Notes: generated by a model from the letters alone, not told the origin. A stretch of DNA of 64,000 bases from Desulfobulbus_C sp964551175 (GCA_964551175.1 CAZKBZ010000001.1:77761-141760), one strand, 5' to 3'; positions 24,117 through 32,432 are shown, counted from the stretch's first letter. Program-made: numbers and translations.

Positions 24117-25562
24117 ATGGAGCAAAAGATGGTGAAAAAGGGAAAACCTACAATAAGTATAAAGAGCGTGTGGAAGAAACCTTTTCTTTTCATATTGATT
24201 ATTCTTATTGCAGTTATCGTGGTAGCCATGGTTTCAGTTGAGTCGTACACGGGTACCCCTGGTTTTTGCGGCACTTCCTGTCATATCATGGATACTGCCT
24301 ACCAGAGCTGGAAGGAAGACAAGCACGGTGAAAAAGCAGAAAAACAAGTGGTCGCCTGTGTACAGTGCCATTATGCACCTGGTGAAAGAAAGACGTTTAA
24401 GGCAAAGTCCAAGGGACTGGGGCAGCTTTTTACCTTTCTAGCCACCGATGAGAAAGAAATTCGTAAAGCTACCCATATCGATGACCGGAGCTGCATGACA
24501 TCCGAATGTCATCCTCAGGAAAAGTTCTTTACCAAAAAACTCAAATACACAGAACGGGAAGGGGCAGTTCTCTTTGAGCATAAAACTCACCAGGAAAAAA
24601 CCATTAAAGGTCAGGTCCTGCACTGCAACTCCTGCCATCAACAGGTAGCAGGCAGTAAAAAACATTTCGAGGTCAGCAAAGATCTTTGCTACACCTGTCA
24701 TTTTCGCAATGCCGAGTTTAATGAAGGCCGCGCCAAGTGCGAACTTTGCCATGTTATTCCCACTAAATCGCTGCAGAAACAAAAAAGTGGGGAAGAGAAG
24801 GCCGGTGAAGATGAAGAACAGCCCATTACCCATCAGAGCCTGGCAGCCAAAGAGGTTCCCTGTTCAAGTTGTCATCTGAAATACTCAGGAACCGACGAAC
24901 TTAAACCCCAGGCTTGTGAGGCCTGCCATACAGATCCTGATGTCCTGAGCAAAAAGCATAACCTGCGATTGATGCATGAAAAGCATGTGGCTGAACAGAC
25001 GGCACGCTGTTTTGACTGTCATATTCCCAAGCTACACAAAAAAATGGATTACGTGGAATTAGTTCGCCAGGACTGCAGTGCCTGTCATCAGGACCAGCAT
25101 CTTTACGCGGCACTGCTCATTGAAGGCCCGGAACGGGAAGGTGTTCCAGAAATCCCGGGATTGATGCACGGAGTTGCAACCAACTGCCTGGCCTGCCATG
25201 TCAAAGAGAAAGAACTCAAGGGAACCACAGTTTACCAGGGTGAGGCGCAAACTTGTGTCGCTTGCCATAAAGAAGGGCATCTTGAAATGGTCAAGCGCTG
25301 GAAAGAGGAGCTTGAGGAAGGGATTCAACAGGCTGTCGTTCTTGAAAAAGAGGCTCTCCAGGCAATAGAAAAGGGCAGAACTGTAAAACTGCCTGAAGAT
25401 CTTCTGGCAGAGGCTTCAGCCCTTCACGAAAAAGGACTCAAGGACCTGCAAATCGTTGAAAATGGCAACGGTGTGCATAACAAAAAATATTCTCTCATGT
25501 TGCTCAATAATGCTTCAATCAATTTTGAAGACGCAGCGATCCTTATAGAGGATGAAATGTAA
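24117..25562 (+). CDS. Dodecaheme NapC-like cytochrome c, module 2
   Basis: This 481-residue paralogue of the module 1 cytochrome has a cytoplasmic N-terminus, one membrane anchor (about residues 23-42) and twelve heme motifs in the same order: CX3CH (CGTSCH), CVQCH, CX4CH (CMTSECH), then nine CxxCH sites. The C-terminal helical domain again ends with GNGVHNKKY but lacks the long Ala/Glu tail of module 1. ATG at 24117 has no clear Shine-Dalgarno; an ATG at 24129 (MVKKGK) is an alternative start. Predicted role is electron transfer from quinol to the downstream Fe-S and molybdenum subunits. Confidence 0.93.
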   Translation: MEQKMVKKGKPTISIKSVWKKPFLFILIILIAVIVVAMVSVESYTGTPGFCGTSCHIMDTAYQSWKEDKHGEKAEKQVVACVQCHYAPGERKTFKAKSKGLGQLFTFLATDEKEIRKATHIDDRSCMTSECHPQEKFFTKKLKYTEREGAVLFEHKTHQEKTIKGQVLHCNSCHQQVAGSKKHFEVSKDLCYTCHFRNAEFNEGRAKCELCHVIPTKSLQKQKSGEEKAGEDEEQPITHQSLAAKEVPCSSCHLKYSGTDELKPQACEACHTDPDVLSKKHNLRLMHEKHVAEQTARCFDCHIPKLHKKMDYVELVRQDCSACHQDQHLYAALLIEGPEREGVPEIPGLMHGVATNCLACHVKEKELKGTTVYQGEAQTCVACHKEGHLEMVKRWKEELEEGIQQAVVLEKEALQAIEKGRTVKLPEDLLAEASALHEKGLKDLQIVENGNGVHNKKYSLMLLNNASINFEDAAILIEDEM

Positions 25563-25706
25563 AACTGTAAATGTAAAAAAGACAATTATTCAGTTAGCCA
25601 TAGAATAGAATAGCTCAGATTATTATCAGTTTTACCATAATTAGAATCTTAAACGGCGTGACGCAATAGATACGGATACGCTGAAAACAAAGGCAAGGAG
25701 GTCACG

Positions 25707-26543
25707 ATGGAAGACAACCGCAAAGAAGAGCGAAGAAAATTTCTGAAAAGTGCTGGTGTAGTGCTGGCCGGAACAGTGGCTGCAACAGGTCTGGTGGCCG
25801 AATCAGCTGAAGCGGCGAAAGGAGGCAGAAAAAAAAGGCCGCGCTGGGGAATGGTCATCGATATCAGGAGATGCGTGGGTTGTTACTCCTGTCAGGTTAC
25901 CTGCAAGATGGAAAATTCCATGCCCATGGTCGGTTTTGGTGCCTGGGTGACCACCGTTGAAAAGGGAAGTTATCCCGAGGCGAAGCGTCCTTTCCTGCCC
26001 CTTCTCTGTAACCATTGTGAGGGGACCGAAACAGTTGGCCGCATGACGGTTCCGCCCTGCGTTAAGGCCTGTCCTGAATATCCGAAGCCGACTCGGGAGG
26101 TGTATATCACCCCGGAAGGTAAAAAGATGCGTTACAGTATCGGCGCAACCTATAAACGTCCGGACGGTGCTATCCTCTATGATAATGAGTTGTGTATCGG
26201 CTGTGGTAAATGTATCAAGGCCTGTCCTTATGGTGCACGTTTTTTTGACCCCAATGTTCCCTTGACCAGAAAAGATAAGGAAGGTAATTTCGGCATAGGT
26301 AAATGCACCTTCTGCGTGCATAGACTGGACCAGGGTTTGGAACCTGCCTGCGTGAAGAGCTGCGTCGGAAGAGCAAGAATTTTCGGAGATCTCAGTGACC
26401 CGGAGAGTGAGGTAGCCAAGCTTATCAAGGAAAATGAGACCAAGGTACTTCTACCCGACAAAAAAACCAGTCCCAATGTTTATTATATTGGGCTTGACGA
26501 TGAGTTGGCCGCGTTGAACGAGCAGGCCAATCCAAAGATATGA
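25707..26543 (+). CDS. Tat-exported TtrB-like four-cluster ferredoxin subunit, module 2
   Basis: This 278-residue protein has a Tat signal (EERRKFLKSAG) and four Cys clusters: CVGCYSCQVTC, CNHCEGT to CVKACPEYP, CIGCGKCIKACP and CTFCVHR. The stretches VKSCVGRARIFGDLSDPESE and SPNVYYIGLDDELA closely resemble tetrathionate reductase TtrB. It also has the TPEGKKMRYSIGATYK insert shared with the module 1 subunit. GGAGG precedes the ATG. It is expected to pass electrons to the catalytic subunit in the periplasm. Confidence 0.93.
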   Translation: MEDNRKEERRKFLKSAGVVLAGTVAATGLVAESAEAAKGGRKKRPRWGMVIDIRRCVGCYSCQVTCKMENSMPMVGFGAWVTTVEKGSYPEAKRPFLPLLCNHCEGTETVGRMTVPPCVKACPEYPKPTREVYITPEGKKMRYSIGATYKRPDGAILYDNELCIGCGKCIKACPYGARFFDPNVPLTRKDKEGNFGIGKCTFCVHRLDQGLEPACVKSCVGRARIFGDLSDPESEVAKLIKENETKVLLPDKKTSPNVYYIGLDDELAALNEQANPKI

Positions 26544-26618
26544 GGCTGGGTGTAGTTATCTGAACACTGAAGCAGATGTGAATAATGAGTAAATATTGAA
26601 TTATTATAAGGAGAAAAT

Positions 26619-29459
26619 ATGACGACTACTAGACGAGGCTTCTTAAAGTATAGCGGCATTCTGGCAGGAGGTATGGCCCTGTCCCAGTCCGGGATGCTGT
26701 CGCTCAAAAAAATGAGCACCGATGAGGTTGAGGCAGCCACCCTGGCCATGGACAACTACAAAACCCATTACACCGCATGCACAATGTGTCCGGCTGAGTG
26801 CGGTCTGGAAATGTGGGTGCGTAACGGCAAGGTTGAAAAAATCTATGGTAACTCCGAAGTGCCGATGAACGATGGGACCTGCTGTGCCAAGGGTTCGGCC
26901 GGTCAACAGCTAATTTATTCACCCTATCGAATCAAATACCCGATGAAAAGGGTTGGCGAACGAGGAGAGGGTAAGTTTAAGCGGATCAGCTGGGATGAGG
27001 CGCTGGATTATATCGGCAACAAGATGGTCTCTATTAAGAAGAAATACGGCGCCGAGTCAATGATCATGGATTGCGGTGATGTCACAGACCGTAATCCCTA
27101 CTATCGACTGACCTTTGCCTTTGGCTCACCCAATGCAGCGGAACATGGCGCCATCTGCGACGTGCCGCGCCGTCATGGTCCCAAACTTATATTTGGTGGT
27201 AAACGAGTTGAGCCTGATCTTATGACCCCGCAGCACGTCCGTCAGGCAGACGGCTCTATCAAAAAAGAGTATGGCTATAAGAACAAACTGATCATCTATA
27301 ATGGCTGGAATCCCTTTGTTGCCACCCGGATCTACTATGAAAACCGTGGTACGGTCGGTGCTCAGGTGGAAAACGACTGCAAGGTAGTGGTCATTGATCC
27401 GGCTTTGAGTAATACCGCCTCCAAGGCAGATGTCTGGCTTTCACCCAGGGCGGGAACCGATGGCGATCTTTTTGGTGCCATGCTTCGGTATATCCTGGAA
27501 AATGACGATCCCAAGGACAAAAATCGCAGTTACATCGACTGGGATATGAAAAAATATGTCAAGGGCTGGGATGAGTTCATGGATGAGTTCAAGTCCTGGT
27601 ACGACAAAAAAGATCCGATTAACGGCCTTTCCTATTTCAGCCTTGACTGGGCTGCAGAGCGTACCGGCCTGGAGAAAAAGCAAATCGAAGATCTGTCTCA
27701 CCAGTTCGGCATTACCAAGCCGGCTACCCTGGTCTGGGGCATGCAGTCACCAGGCCATCATTACAACGGCTACTGTTGCTCTATCATTGGTACAGTCCTG
27801 AATGTTATAACCGGTAATTTCGATGCACCTGGCGGTGCCATTGACTGCGAACTGGTCAAGTGCAACAAGGGTGGATCCTTCAAGGGCAAAAAGTTTAAGA
27901 AAAGAAAAATTACTCGTGAGATAGCCGGTAAAGAGGTGGAAGGTGAAGTTGAGCATCTGCATATGGATCTCTTTGGACATAGGCATCCCTGTGCCTGGGA
28001 CGAGTCGGTAGGGAATTATCCCAACGCCTTCATGGATGGAGTTGATGTCTCCTATGGTCCATTTCGTGGATACCATTACCCGATAAAGGCATTTTTCCTG
28101 CGGACAGGTAATGTGGTTTATACTGCTGGTCCTTCCTATAAATGGGAAGATGCAATCACAGCAAAAGATGCAAAGGGTGACTACAAACTTGAGTTGATGG
28201 TCGTTATCGATACCCTGGCATTGGAATCTTCCATGTATGCAGATATCATCCTGCCGGAGGCAAGCTATGTAGAACGCCAGAGTCTTTCAGATATTTATCC
28301 CTCACATCAGTTGGTCTACAACAGGGATGCGGTGATCAAGCCGATGTACGAGTCCAAGCCGCCTTTTGAGATCATGAACCTGCTGGCCAAGAAACTTCAC
28401 GACCTGGGTGATACTGACGTTAAGGGTGAGGACTTCTGGAAAAAATACAGCAAGGAAGATGAATTTATTGATGAGATGCTGGCGGTGTCTCCCGGCAGGC
28501 CCAATGTGGGGCGCCCTCTGCCCTATCCACAATATCCGGAAGGATATAAGTTGTACGGGACCCCGGATTCCCTTGAAAGCGGCAAGGCCAAAGTGGACCA
28601 TAAAAGTAAAAAAGTTCATGGTACTCCGCTTACTGTGGAATGGCTGCGGAACAATCATGGGGTAGCCATCTGGCCGATGAGTTGGTACCGTTATCGCAAA
28701 CATGATGCAGACGAGCCAAACCACTTCTTTCCCAAGACCTCAAGTAAAATGATTGAGTTTGTCTGGGATTATGAAGAAGGCGGAAAACGAAAGGGACGTT
28801 ATGCCAAATACAACAAGAAAATCGAAGAGGCCGATGGTGATGTGCCCCTCGGTTTGCAGGAAATCGGCTTTAAAAAGTATCCCAAGACCTTTTTCTGGTT
28901 CGAAACCAAGTGGAATCCGCACACCAATCCTGACTATAAAAAATACGCTGATGAGTTCCCCTTTCAGGTCATCGGCGGCAAGGTCCATCATGCCATGAGC
29001 GGGACTCAGATGATCCCCTGGCTAGGCCAGGTAAAAGCGGAAGGAACCTGGCAGCCTTTAAATGATGCCTTTGAGGCTGAAGTTTCCGAGGCTGACTCCC
29101 AAGAGGTTATGAAAGATATGACCATGAAGTTCCCTGCCAACAGTTTTTCGGTGGGCACTATCATGATAAACGACGGTGATGCCAAGGGGATGGGAATGGC
29201 AACCGGAGATCTTGTGGAGTTGACAAACCCGTTGGGAAAATCAACCCGTGGAAAAATCTTTGCCACCGGTGGTATTCGTCCCGGTGTTATTAAACTTGGA
29301 TTCGGCGCAGGTGGCCGCTGGAGCCCGGGAATGGGTCCTGCATACCAGAGTAGAAAGTACACGCCGTTCCATAACATGCTGATCGATCCGGATGCGTTGA
29401 GCCCGATCATGGGTTTTCCGGCCTTTGCTGATATGATTGTTAATATCAAAAAAGTTTAA
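26619..29459 (+). CDS. Molybdopterin oxidoreductase catalytic subunit, module 2
   Basis: This 946-residue DMSO-reductase-family enzyme has a Tat signal (TTRRGFLKY), a standard [4Fe-4S] motif (Cys54, Cys57, Cys61, Cys89 in CTMCPAEC and CAKG), a probable Mo ligand Cys180 (GAICDVPRRHG) and a C-terminal molydopterin-binding domain. It is about 100 residues longer than the module 1 enzyme and only distantly related in the middle of the protein, so the two probably act on different substrates or with different kinetics. AAGGAG precedes the ATG. Closest general type is the PsrA/TtrA/ArrA group; the substrate is not assignable from sequence alone. Confidence 0.92.
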   Translation: MTTTRRGFLKYSGILAGGMALSQSGMLSLKKMSTDEVEAATLAMDNYKTHYTACTMCPAECGLEMWVRNGKVEKIYGNSEVPMNDGTCCAKGSAGQQLIYSPYRIKYPMKRVGERGEGKFKRISWDEALDYIGNKMVSIKKKYGAESMIMDCGDVTDRNPYYRLTFAFGSPNAAEHGAICDVPRRHGPKLIFGGKRVEPDLMTPQHVRQADGSIKKEYGYKNKLIIYNGWNPFVATRIYYENRGTVGAQVENDCKVVVIDPALSNTASKADVWLSPRAGTDGDLFGAMLRYILENDDPKDKNRSYIDWDMKKYVKGWDEFMDEFKSWYDKKDPINGLSYFSLDWAAERTGLEKKQIEDLSHQFGITKPATLVWGMQSPGHHYNGYCCSIIGTVLNVITGNFDAPGGAIDCELVKCNKGGSFKGKKFKKRKITREIAGKEVEGEVEHLHMDLFGHRHPCAWDESVGNYPNAFMDGVDVSYGPFRGYHYPIKAFFLRTGNVVYTAGPSYKWEDAITAKDAKGDYKLELMVVIDTLALESSMYADIILPEASYVERQSLSDIYPSHQLVYNRDAVIKPMYESKPPFEIMNLLAKKLHDLGDTDVKGEDFWKKYSKEDEFIDEMLAVSPGRPNVGRPLPYPQYPEGYKLYGTPDSLESGKAKVDHKSKKVHGTPLTVEWLRNNHGVAIWPMSWYRYRKHDADEPNHFFPKTSSKMIEFVWDYEEGGKRKGRYAKYNKKIEEADGDVPLGLQEIGFKKYPKTFFWFETKWNPHTNPDYKKYADEFPFQVIGGKVHHAMSGTQMIPWLGQVKAEGTWQPLNDAFEAEVSEADSQEVMKDMTMKFPANSFSVGTIMINDGDAKGMGMATGDLVELTNPLGKSTRGKIFATGGIRPGVIKLGFGAGGRWSPGMGPAYQSRKYTPFHNMLIDPDALSPIMGFPAFADMIVNIKKV

Positions 29460-29469
29460 CCGTTAATTT

Positions 29470-29497
29470 GCCTGGGGGAGGTCCGCCTCCTCCGGGC
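29470..29497. other. Intercistronic stem-loop before torD, operon 2
   Basis: GCCTGGGGGAGG (29470-29481) pairs over 12 positions, two of them G-T, with CCTCCTCCGGGC (29486-29497) around the tetraloop TCCG. It lies 11 bases after the catalytic subunit stop and before torD, the same position as the hairpin of operon 1, although the sequences differ. No T-run follows. Confidence 0.75.
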
Positions 29498-29523
29498 GCC
29501 CAAAGCATGGAGAACAAAAAATA

Positions 29524-30147
29524 ATGGAACAGGTTGAAATGAACAGTATGACAGAAATACAACCCCTGTTTGGCTTTTTGAAAAGAATTTTTCTTGAAGA
29601 AATGGATAAGGAGATGTTGCTGGAACTGCAGCAAATCCCAGTCGACTCGAACGGGGATGATCTGGATCACGGCTTTAACCTTGTAATCCAGGCTGTGCTT
29701 GACAATAGTGAACGAATGGATGATTACGTCGAAGAACTGGCAGTAGAATTTTCACGGTTATTTATCGGACCCAAACGGGCTCCGGCTGTCCCTTTTGCCT
29801 CCTTCTACCTGTCGGAAAACAGTACCGTGATGTCGGAAATTACTCTTGAGGTAAGGAAACAATACCTCCAGGCTGGTCTGGCAGTACAGAATTTATATCA
29901 AACTCCGGAAGATCACATCGGTTTTGAGCTGGAATTCATGGAATATCTTCTTACCCGGCTCCTTGAATTGCAGGAGGCCGGTGATGAAGAGGAGGCTGAA
30001 AGGCTGGAAGAACTCATGAATACCTTCTTTAATGATCACCTGACTGCCTGGGCGCCTGATTTTGCCGATTTAATTATTGAACACTCTAGTGAAGATTTTT
30101 ATCGAGGTGCGGCACTTATTCTAAAGGAAACATGCCGGCAGAATTAA
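29524..30147 (+). CDS. TorD-family molybdoenzyme chaperone, module 2
   Basis: This 207-residue helical protein belongs to the TorD/DmsD family: LFGFLKRIF at the start, ELAVEFSRLFIGPKRAPAVPFASFY in the middle (given here as the family region LAVEFSRLFIGP) and NDHLTAWAPDFADLI near the end. It is the paralogue of the module 1 chaperone, with limited overall identity, consistent with each serving its own catalytic subunit. It follows a strong intercistronic hairpin and precedes tatA by 14 bases. Confidence 0.9.
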   Translation: MEQVEMNSMTEIQPLFGFLKRIFLEEMDKEMLLELQQIPVDSNGDDLDHGFNLVIQAVLDNSERMDDYVEELAVEFSRLFIGPKRAPAVPFASFYLSENSTVMSEITLEVRKQYLQAGLAVQNLYQTPEDHIGFELEFMEYLLTRLLELQEAGDEEEAERLEELMNTFFNDHLTAWAPDFADLIIEHSSEDFYRGAALILKETCRQN

Positions 30148-30161
30148 AGGCTGGGTAATCA

Positions 30162-30365
30162 TTGAAGAGTAAACAGATAAGAGGTGAAAGAATGTTTGGA
30201 CTCGGCACTCCGGAACTGATGATCATCATGGCCATAGCCTTTCTTATTTTTGGCGGTAAAAAATTGCCGGAATTTGGACAGGGACTGGGCAAAGGTATAA
30301 GTTCTTTTAAAAAAGGATTGAAAGAAATTGATATTTCCAAGGATGACAAAGATGACACAATGTAG
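30162..30365 (+). CDS. tatA: TatA/E-type translocase protein, module 2
   Basis: This 67-residue frame contains a TatA core: FGLGTPELMIIMAIAFLIFG helix, KKLPEFG hinge and GQGLGKGISSFKKGL amphipathic helix with an acidic tail. The ATG at 30192 (MFGLGTPEL), 6 bases after GGTGAAAG-type purines, matches the module 1 TatA start and is probably the true start; the upstream ATG-like start adds ten basic residues. A second operon-borne TatA supports Tat export of the adjacent ferredoxin and catalytic subunits. Confidence 0.92.
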   Translation: MKSKQIRGERMFGLGTPELMIIMAIAFLIFGGKKLPEFGQGLGKGISSFKKGLKEIDISKDDKDDTM

Positions 30366-30392
30366 TACGGTGTATTAAGAAAATAAAAATAT

Positions 30393-30487
30393 CAGCTCCG
30401 AGTCAAAAGATCTACCTCCTGAAGGGATATGATCTGCGACCGATAGGGCAGCACTGGAAACGGTTCTGCCTCCCGTACTTGGAAAGG
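30393..30487 (+). promoter_or_regulatory. Molybdenum-cofactor (Moco) riboswitch
   Basis: The leader of moaA contains the conserved pieces of the Moco RNA motif: CTCCGAGTC, then AGATCTACCTCC, a GGGCAG...CTGCC hairpin (near 30448-30471), and the 3' block TGCCTCCCGTACTTGGAAAG. The last block is almost the same as in the E. coli moaA leader and overlaps the Shine-Dalgarno (AAAGGAG), so cofactor binding could block ribosome access. It would couple cofactor synthesis to demand from the molybdoenzymes upstream. Confidence 0.85.
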
Positions 30488-30494
30488 AGTCCCA

Positions 30495-31523
30495 ATGCAG
30501 ACTGTACATGTTTCATCTGGATGTGAGTACTCGCCTTCCGGCCACAAGCTCGTAGACGGCTTTGGCCGTACTATCACCTATCTTCGCCTGGCAATAACCG
30601 ATCGCTGCAACCTGCGCTGCCGCTACTGTATGCCCGAGGAAGGCATCTCCTCGACAGCACCCTCTGATTTACTTTCCTTTGAAGAGATTATTCGGCTGGT
30701 TACGGCTGCCGCATCGCAGGGTATCAGCAAGATAAGGTTTACAGGCGGTGAGCCTTTTGTGCGCAGGGATTTTATTGATCTGCTTTCGGCTGTTCATGCA
30801 GTTCCCGGTATAGAATCCCTTCACATAACCAGCAACGGGGTGGCTGTTAGTGACCATATCGAGCGCCTGCAGGAATTAGGTATAGCCGGAATCAACCTGA
30901 GTCTGGACAGTTTAAATCCGGAACGCTTTTCCCGTATTACCCGTCGTGATGTTTTACCCCTTGTTCAAGAGTCTCTTGCTGGCCTTATCCAGGCTGGAAT
31001 CCCGCTTAAAATAAATGTAGTGGTTCAGGAAGGGATAAATATTGATGAACTTGCTGAGCTGGCAGGACTGGCTGAAACTACCCCTGTTACCGTACGTTTT
31101 ATCGAACAGATGCCTTTTAATGGCGATGGAACAGCAGTCTCACATCATTGGGATAGCAAGCGTATTATTGCGGAGCTTGCCAAAACCTATCCAACAATCC
31201 ATCGCTCTATGAATGATACCGGGACAGCCAGGCTGTACACAGTTCCAGGTTTTGCCGGTTCAATCGGTATCATCGGGGCCTATTCAAGACAGTTCTGCAG
31301 CACCTGCAATAAGATCAGGGTTACGCCCCAGGGACTTCTGAAGACCTGCCTCTATGACAATGGATCCCTTGACTTGAGGGCCTTGCTGCGTGACAAGACA
31401 ATAACTGATGATCGTCTTACAGAAGCACTGACCAGGGCGGTAGATAACAAACCCAAAAACGGATTTATCGCTGAAGAAAACAGCCAGGGTGGACATGCGT
31501 CCATGGCTAGCATCGGCGGGTGA
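30495..31523 (+). CDS. moaA: GTP 3',8-cyclase MoaA
   Basis: This 342-residue radical SAM enzyme catalyses the first step of molybdenum cofactor synthesis, converting GTP to 3',8-cyclo-GTP. It has the N-terminal radical SAM motif CNLRCRYC (near residue 38), the FTGGEPF strand, and the C-terminal cluster CSTCNKIRVTPQGLLKTC that binds GTP. The C-terminus ends in Gly-Gly, the feature required for activity in MoaA. It follows operon 2 and is preceded by a Moco riboswitch and a GGAG site, placing cofactor supply beside two molybdoenzymes. Confidence 0.97.
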   Translation: MQTVHVSSGCEYSPSGHKLVDGFGRTITYLRLAITDRCNLRCRYCMPEEGISSTAPSDLLSFEEIIRLVTAAASQGISKIRFTGGEPFVRRDFIDLLSAVHAVPGIESLHITSNGVAVSDHIERLQELGIAGINLSLDSLNPERFSRITRRDVLPLVQESLAGLIQAGIPLKINVVVQEGINIDELAELAGLAETTPVTVRFIEQMPFNGDGTAVSHHWDSKRIIAELAKTYPTIHRSMNDTGTARLYTVPGFAGSIGIIGAYSRQFCSTCNKIRVTPQGLLKTCLYDNGSLDLRALLRDKTITDDRLTEALTRAVDNKPKNGFIAEENSQGGHASMASIGG

Positions 31524-31572
31524 CAGGGGTTCTATTGCATAAGTTTATCAAACTAAAAAAACTTAATATATC

Positions 31573-31655
31573 GTGTAGGAGCCCAGTCTCTTGGGCGATT
31601 GGGGCCTTGACAAAAGAATCGTTCTCTCTTCTCCCAGAGGACTGGGCTCCTACAC
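31573..31655. repeat. REP-like inverted repeat, copy 2
   Basis: GTGTAGGAGCCCAGTC followed by TCTTGGG (31573-31595) pairs with CCCAGAGGACTGGGCTCCTA and CAC (31633-31655), with two mismatches near the inner end. The arm is almost the same as that of the element at 6714-6771. It lies between moaA and the MOSC gene. Confidence 0.8.
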
Positions 31656-31735
31656 TACAGCGAACGAAAGCTTGATTCTTACAACGGCAAATCCAATGTT
31701 TGCCTGTACATGACAACATAACCGGAGGGTTACAG

Positions 31736-32191
31736 ATGGCAGAGGCAAAAGTAGAGGCAATATGTATCAGTGCAAAAAAAGGGATCGTTAAACGTGAAAT
31801 CGATGAAGCCTTGTTTGAAGATGGCTGGGGGATTGGGAAAGATGCTCATGCCGGCAAATGGCACCGCCAAGTCTCGCTTCTGGCCGGTGAATCTATTGAC
31901 CGAGTAAAAGAGAAATTACCGACCCTGAAAAATGGGGCCTTTGCAGAGAATATTATCACCCGGGATATTGATCTGACTGCTGTGAAGATTGGTGACCAGC
32001 TGCAGCTTGGCAACGAAGTCATACTGGAGATTACCCAGATAGGAAAAAAATGCCACAACGATGGCTGCGCAATAAAAAAGGCAACCGGAGACTGCATTAT
32101 GCCCAAAGAAGGATTGTTTGCCCGGGTAATCAGCGGTGGTAATCTGAAAAAGGGCGATACTATTCGAACGTCTAAAGCCGTTACTCAGTAA
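31736..32191 (+). CDS. MOSC-domain protein
   Basis: This 151-residue protein (start at 31736, after GGAGG; an in-frame ATG at 31700 is less likely) is a stand-alone MOSC domain. It has the GKDAHAGKWHRQVSLLA segment, ENIITRDIDL and the GKKCHNDGCAI motif, in which Cys is thought to bind sulfur or the pterin sulfur in MOSC proteins. These proteins act in molybdenum cofactor handling (sulfur transfer, cofactor binding). It follows moaA after a REP-like hairpin and fits the molybdoenzyme neighbourhood. Confidence 0.92.
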   Translation: MAEAKVEAICISAKKGIVKREIDEALFEDGWGIGKDAHAGKWHRQVSLLAGESIDRVKEKLPTLKNGAFAENIITRDIDLTAVKIGDQLQLGNEVILEITQIGKKCHNDGCAIKKATGDCIMPKEGLFARVISGGNLKKGDTIRTSKAVTQ

Positions 32192-32309
32192 TAGAGCGAC
32201 ACTCATCATAAAATAACAACTGCAGCTCTCCCCCTATGAAAATCGGGTGCAGAGCTGCGTAAAAAAACATCTCTTTTCCCTTATCTTTCTGTAGCGCCCC
32301 GGTATACCT

Positions 32310-32381
32310 TATGGGTCCCTTGAAAAGTTGAAAATGAAAAAAGTCCAATTTTTCAATGTTGAATTTTTCAAGGGACCCTTA
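32310..32381. repeat. Long imperfect inverted repeat
   Basis: An arm with GGGTCCCTTGAAAAGTTGAA (from 32313) pairs imperfectly with one ending TTGAATTTTTCAAGGGACCC (to 32378). The outer 13 bases pair almost perfectly. It lies between the convergent MOSC and arsC genes and could act as a two-way terminator or be a short mobile repeat. It is unrelated in sequence to the GTAGGAG elements. Confidence 0.65.
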
Positions 32382-32432
32382 AAGCTCCGCACTCTGTCCA
32401 TAGAAATACGTTGTCAGGGGCTTCTATTATAA

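Noticed and set aside
26619..29459. Assignment of the module 2 enzyme as arsenate reductase ArrA
   Set aside because: The sensors and nearby ars genes are suggestive, but the ferredoxin subunits look like TtrB, and I could not find a residue pattern that proves ArrA; the substrate is left open.
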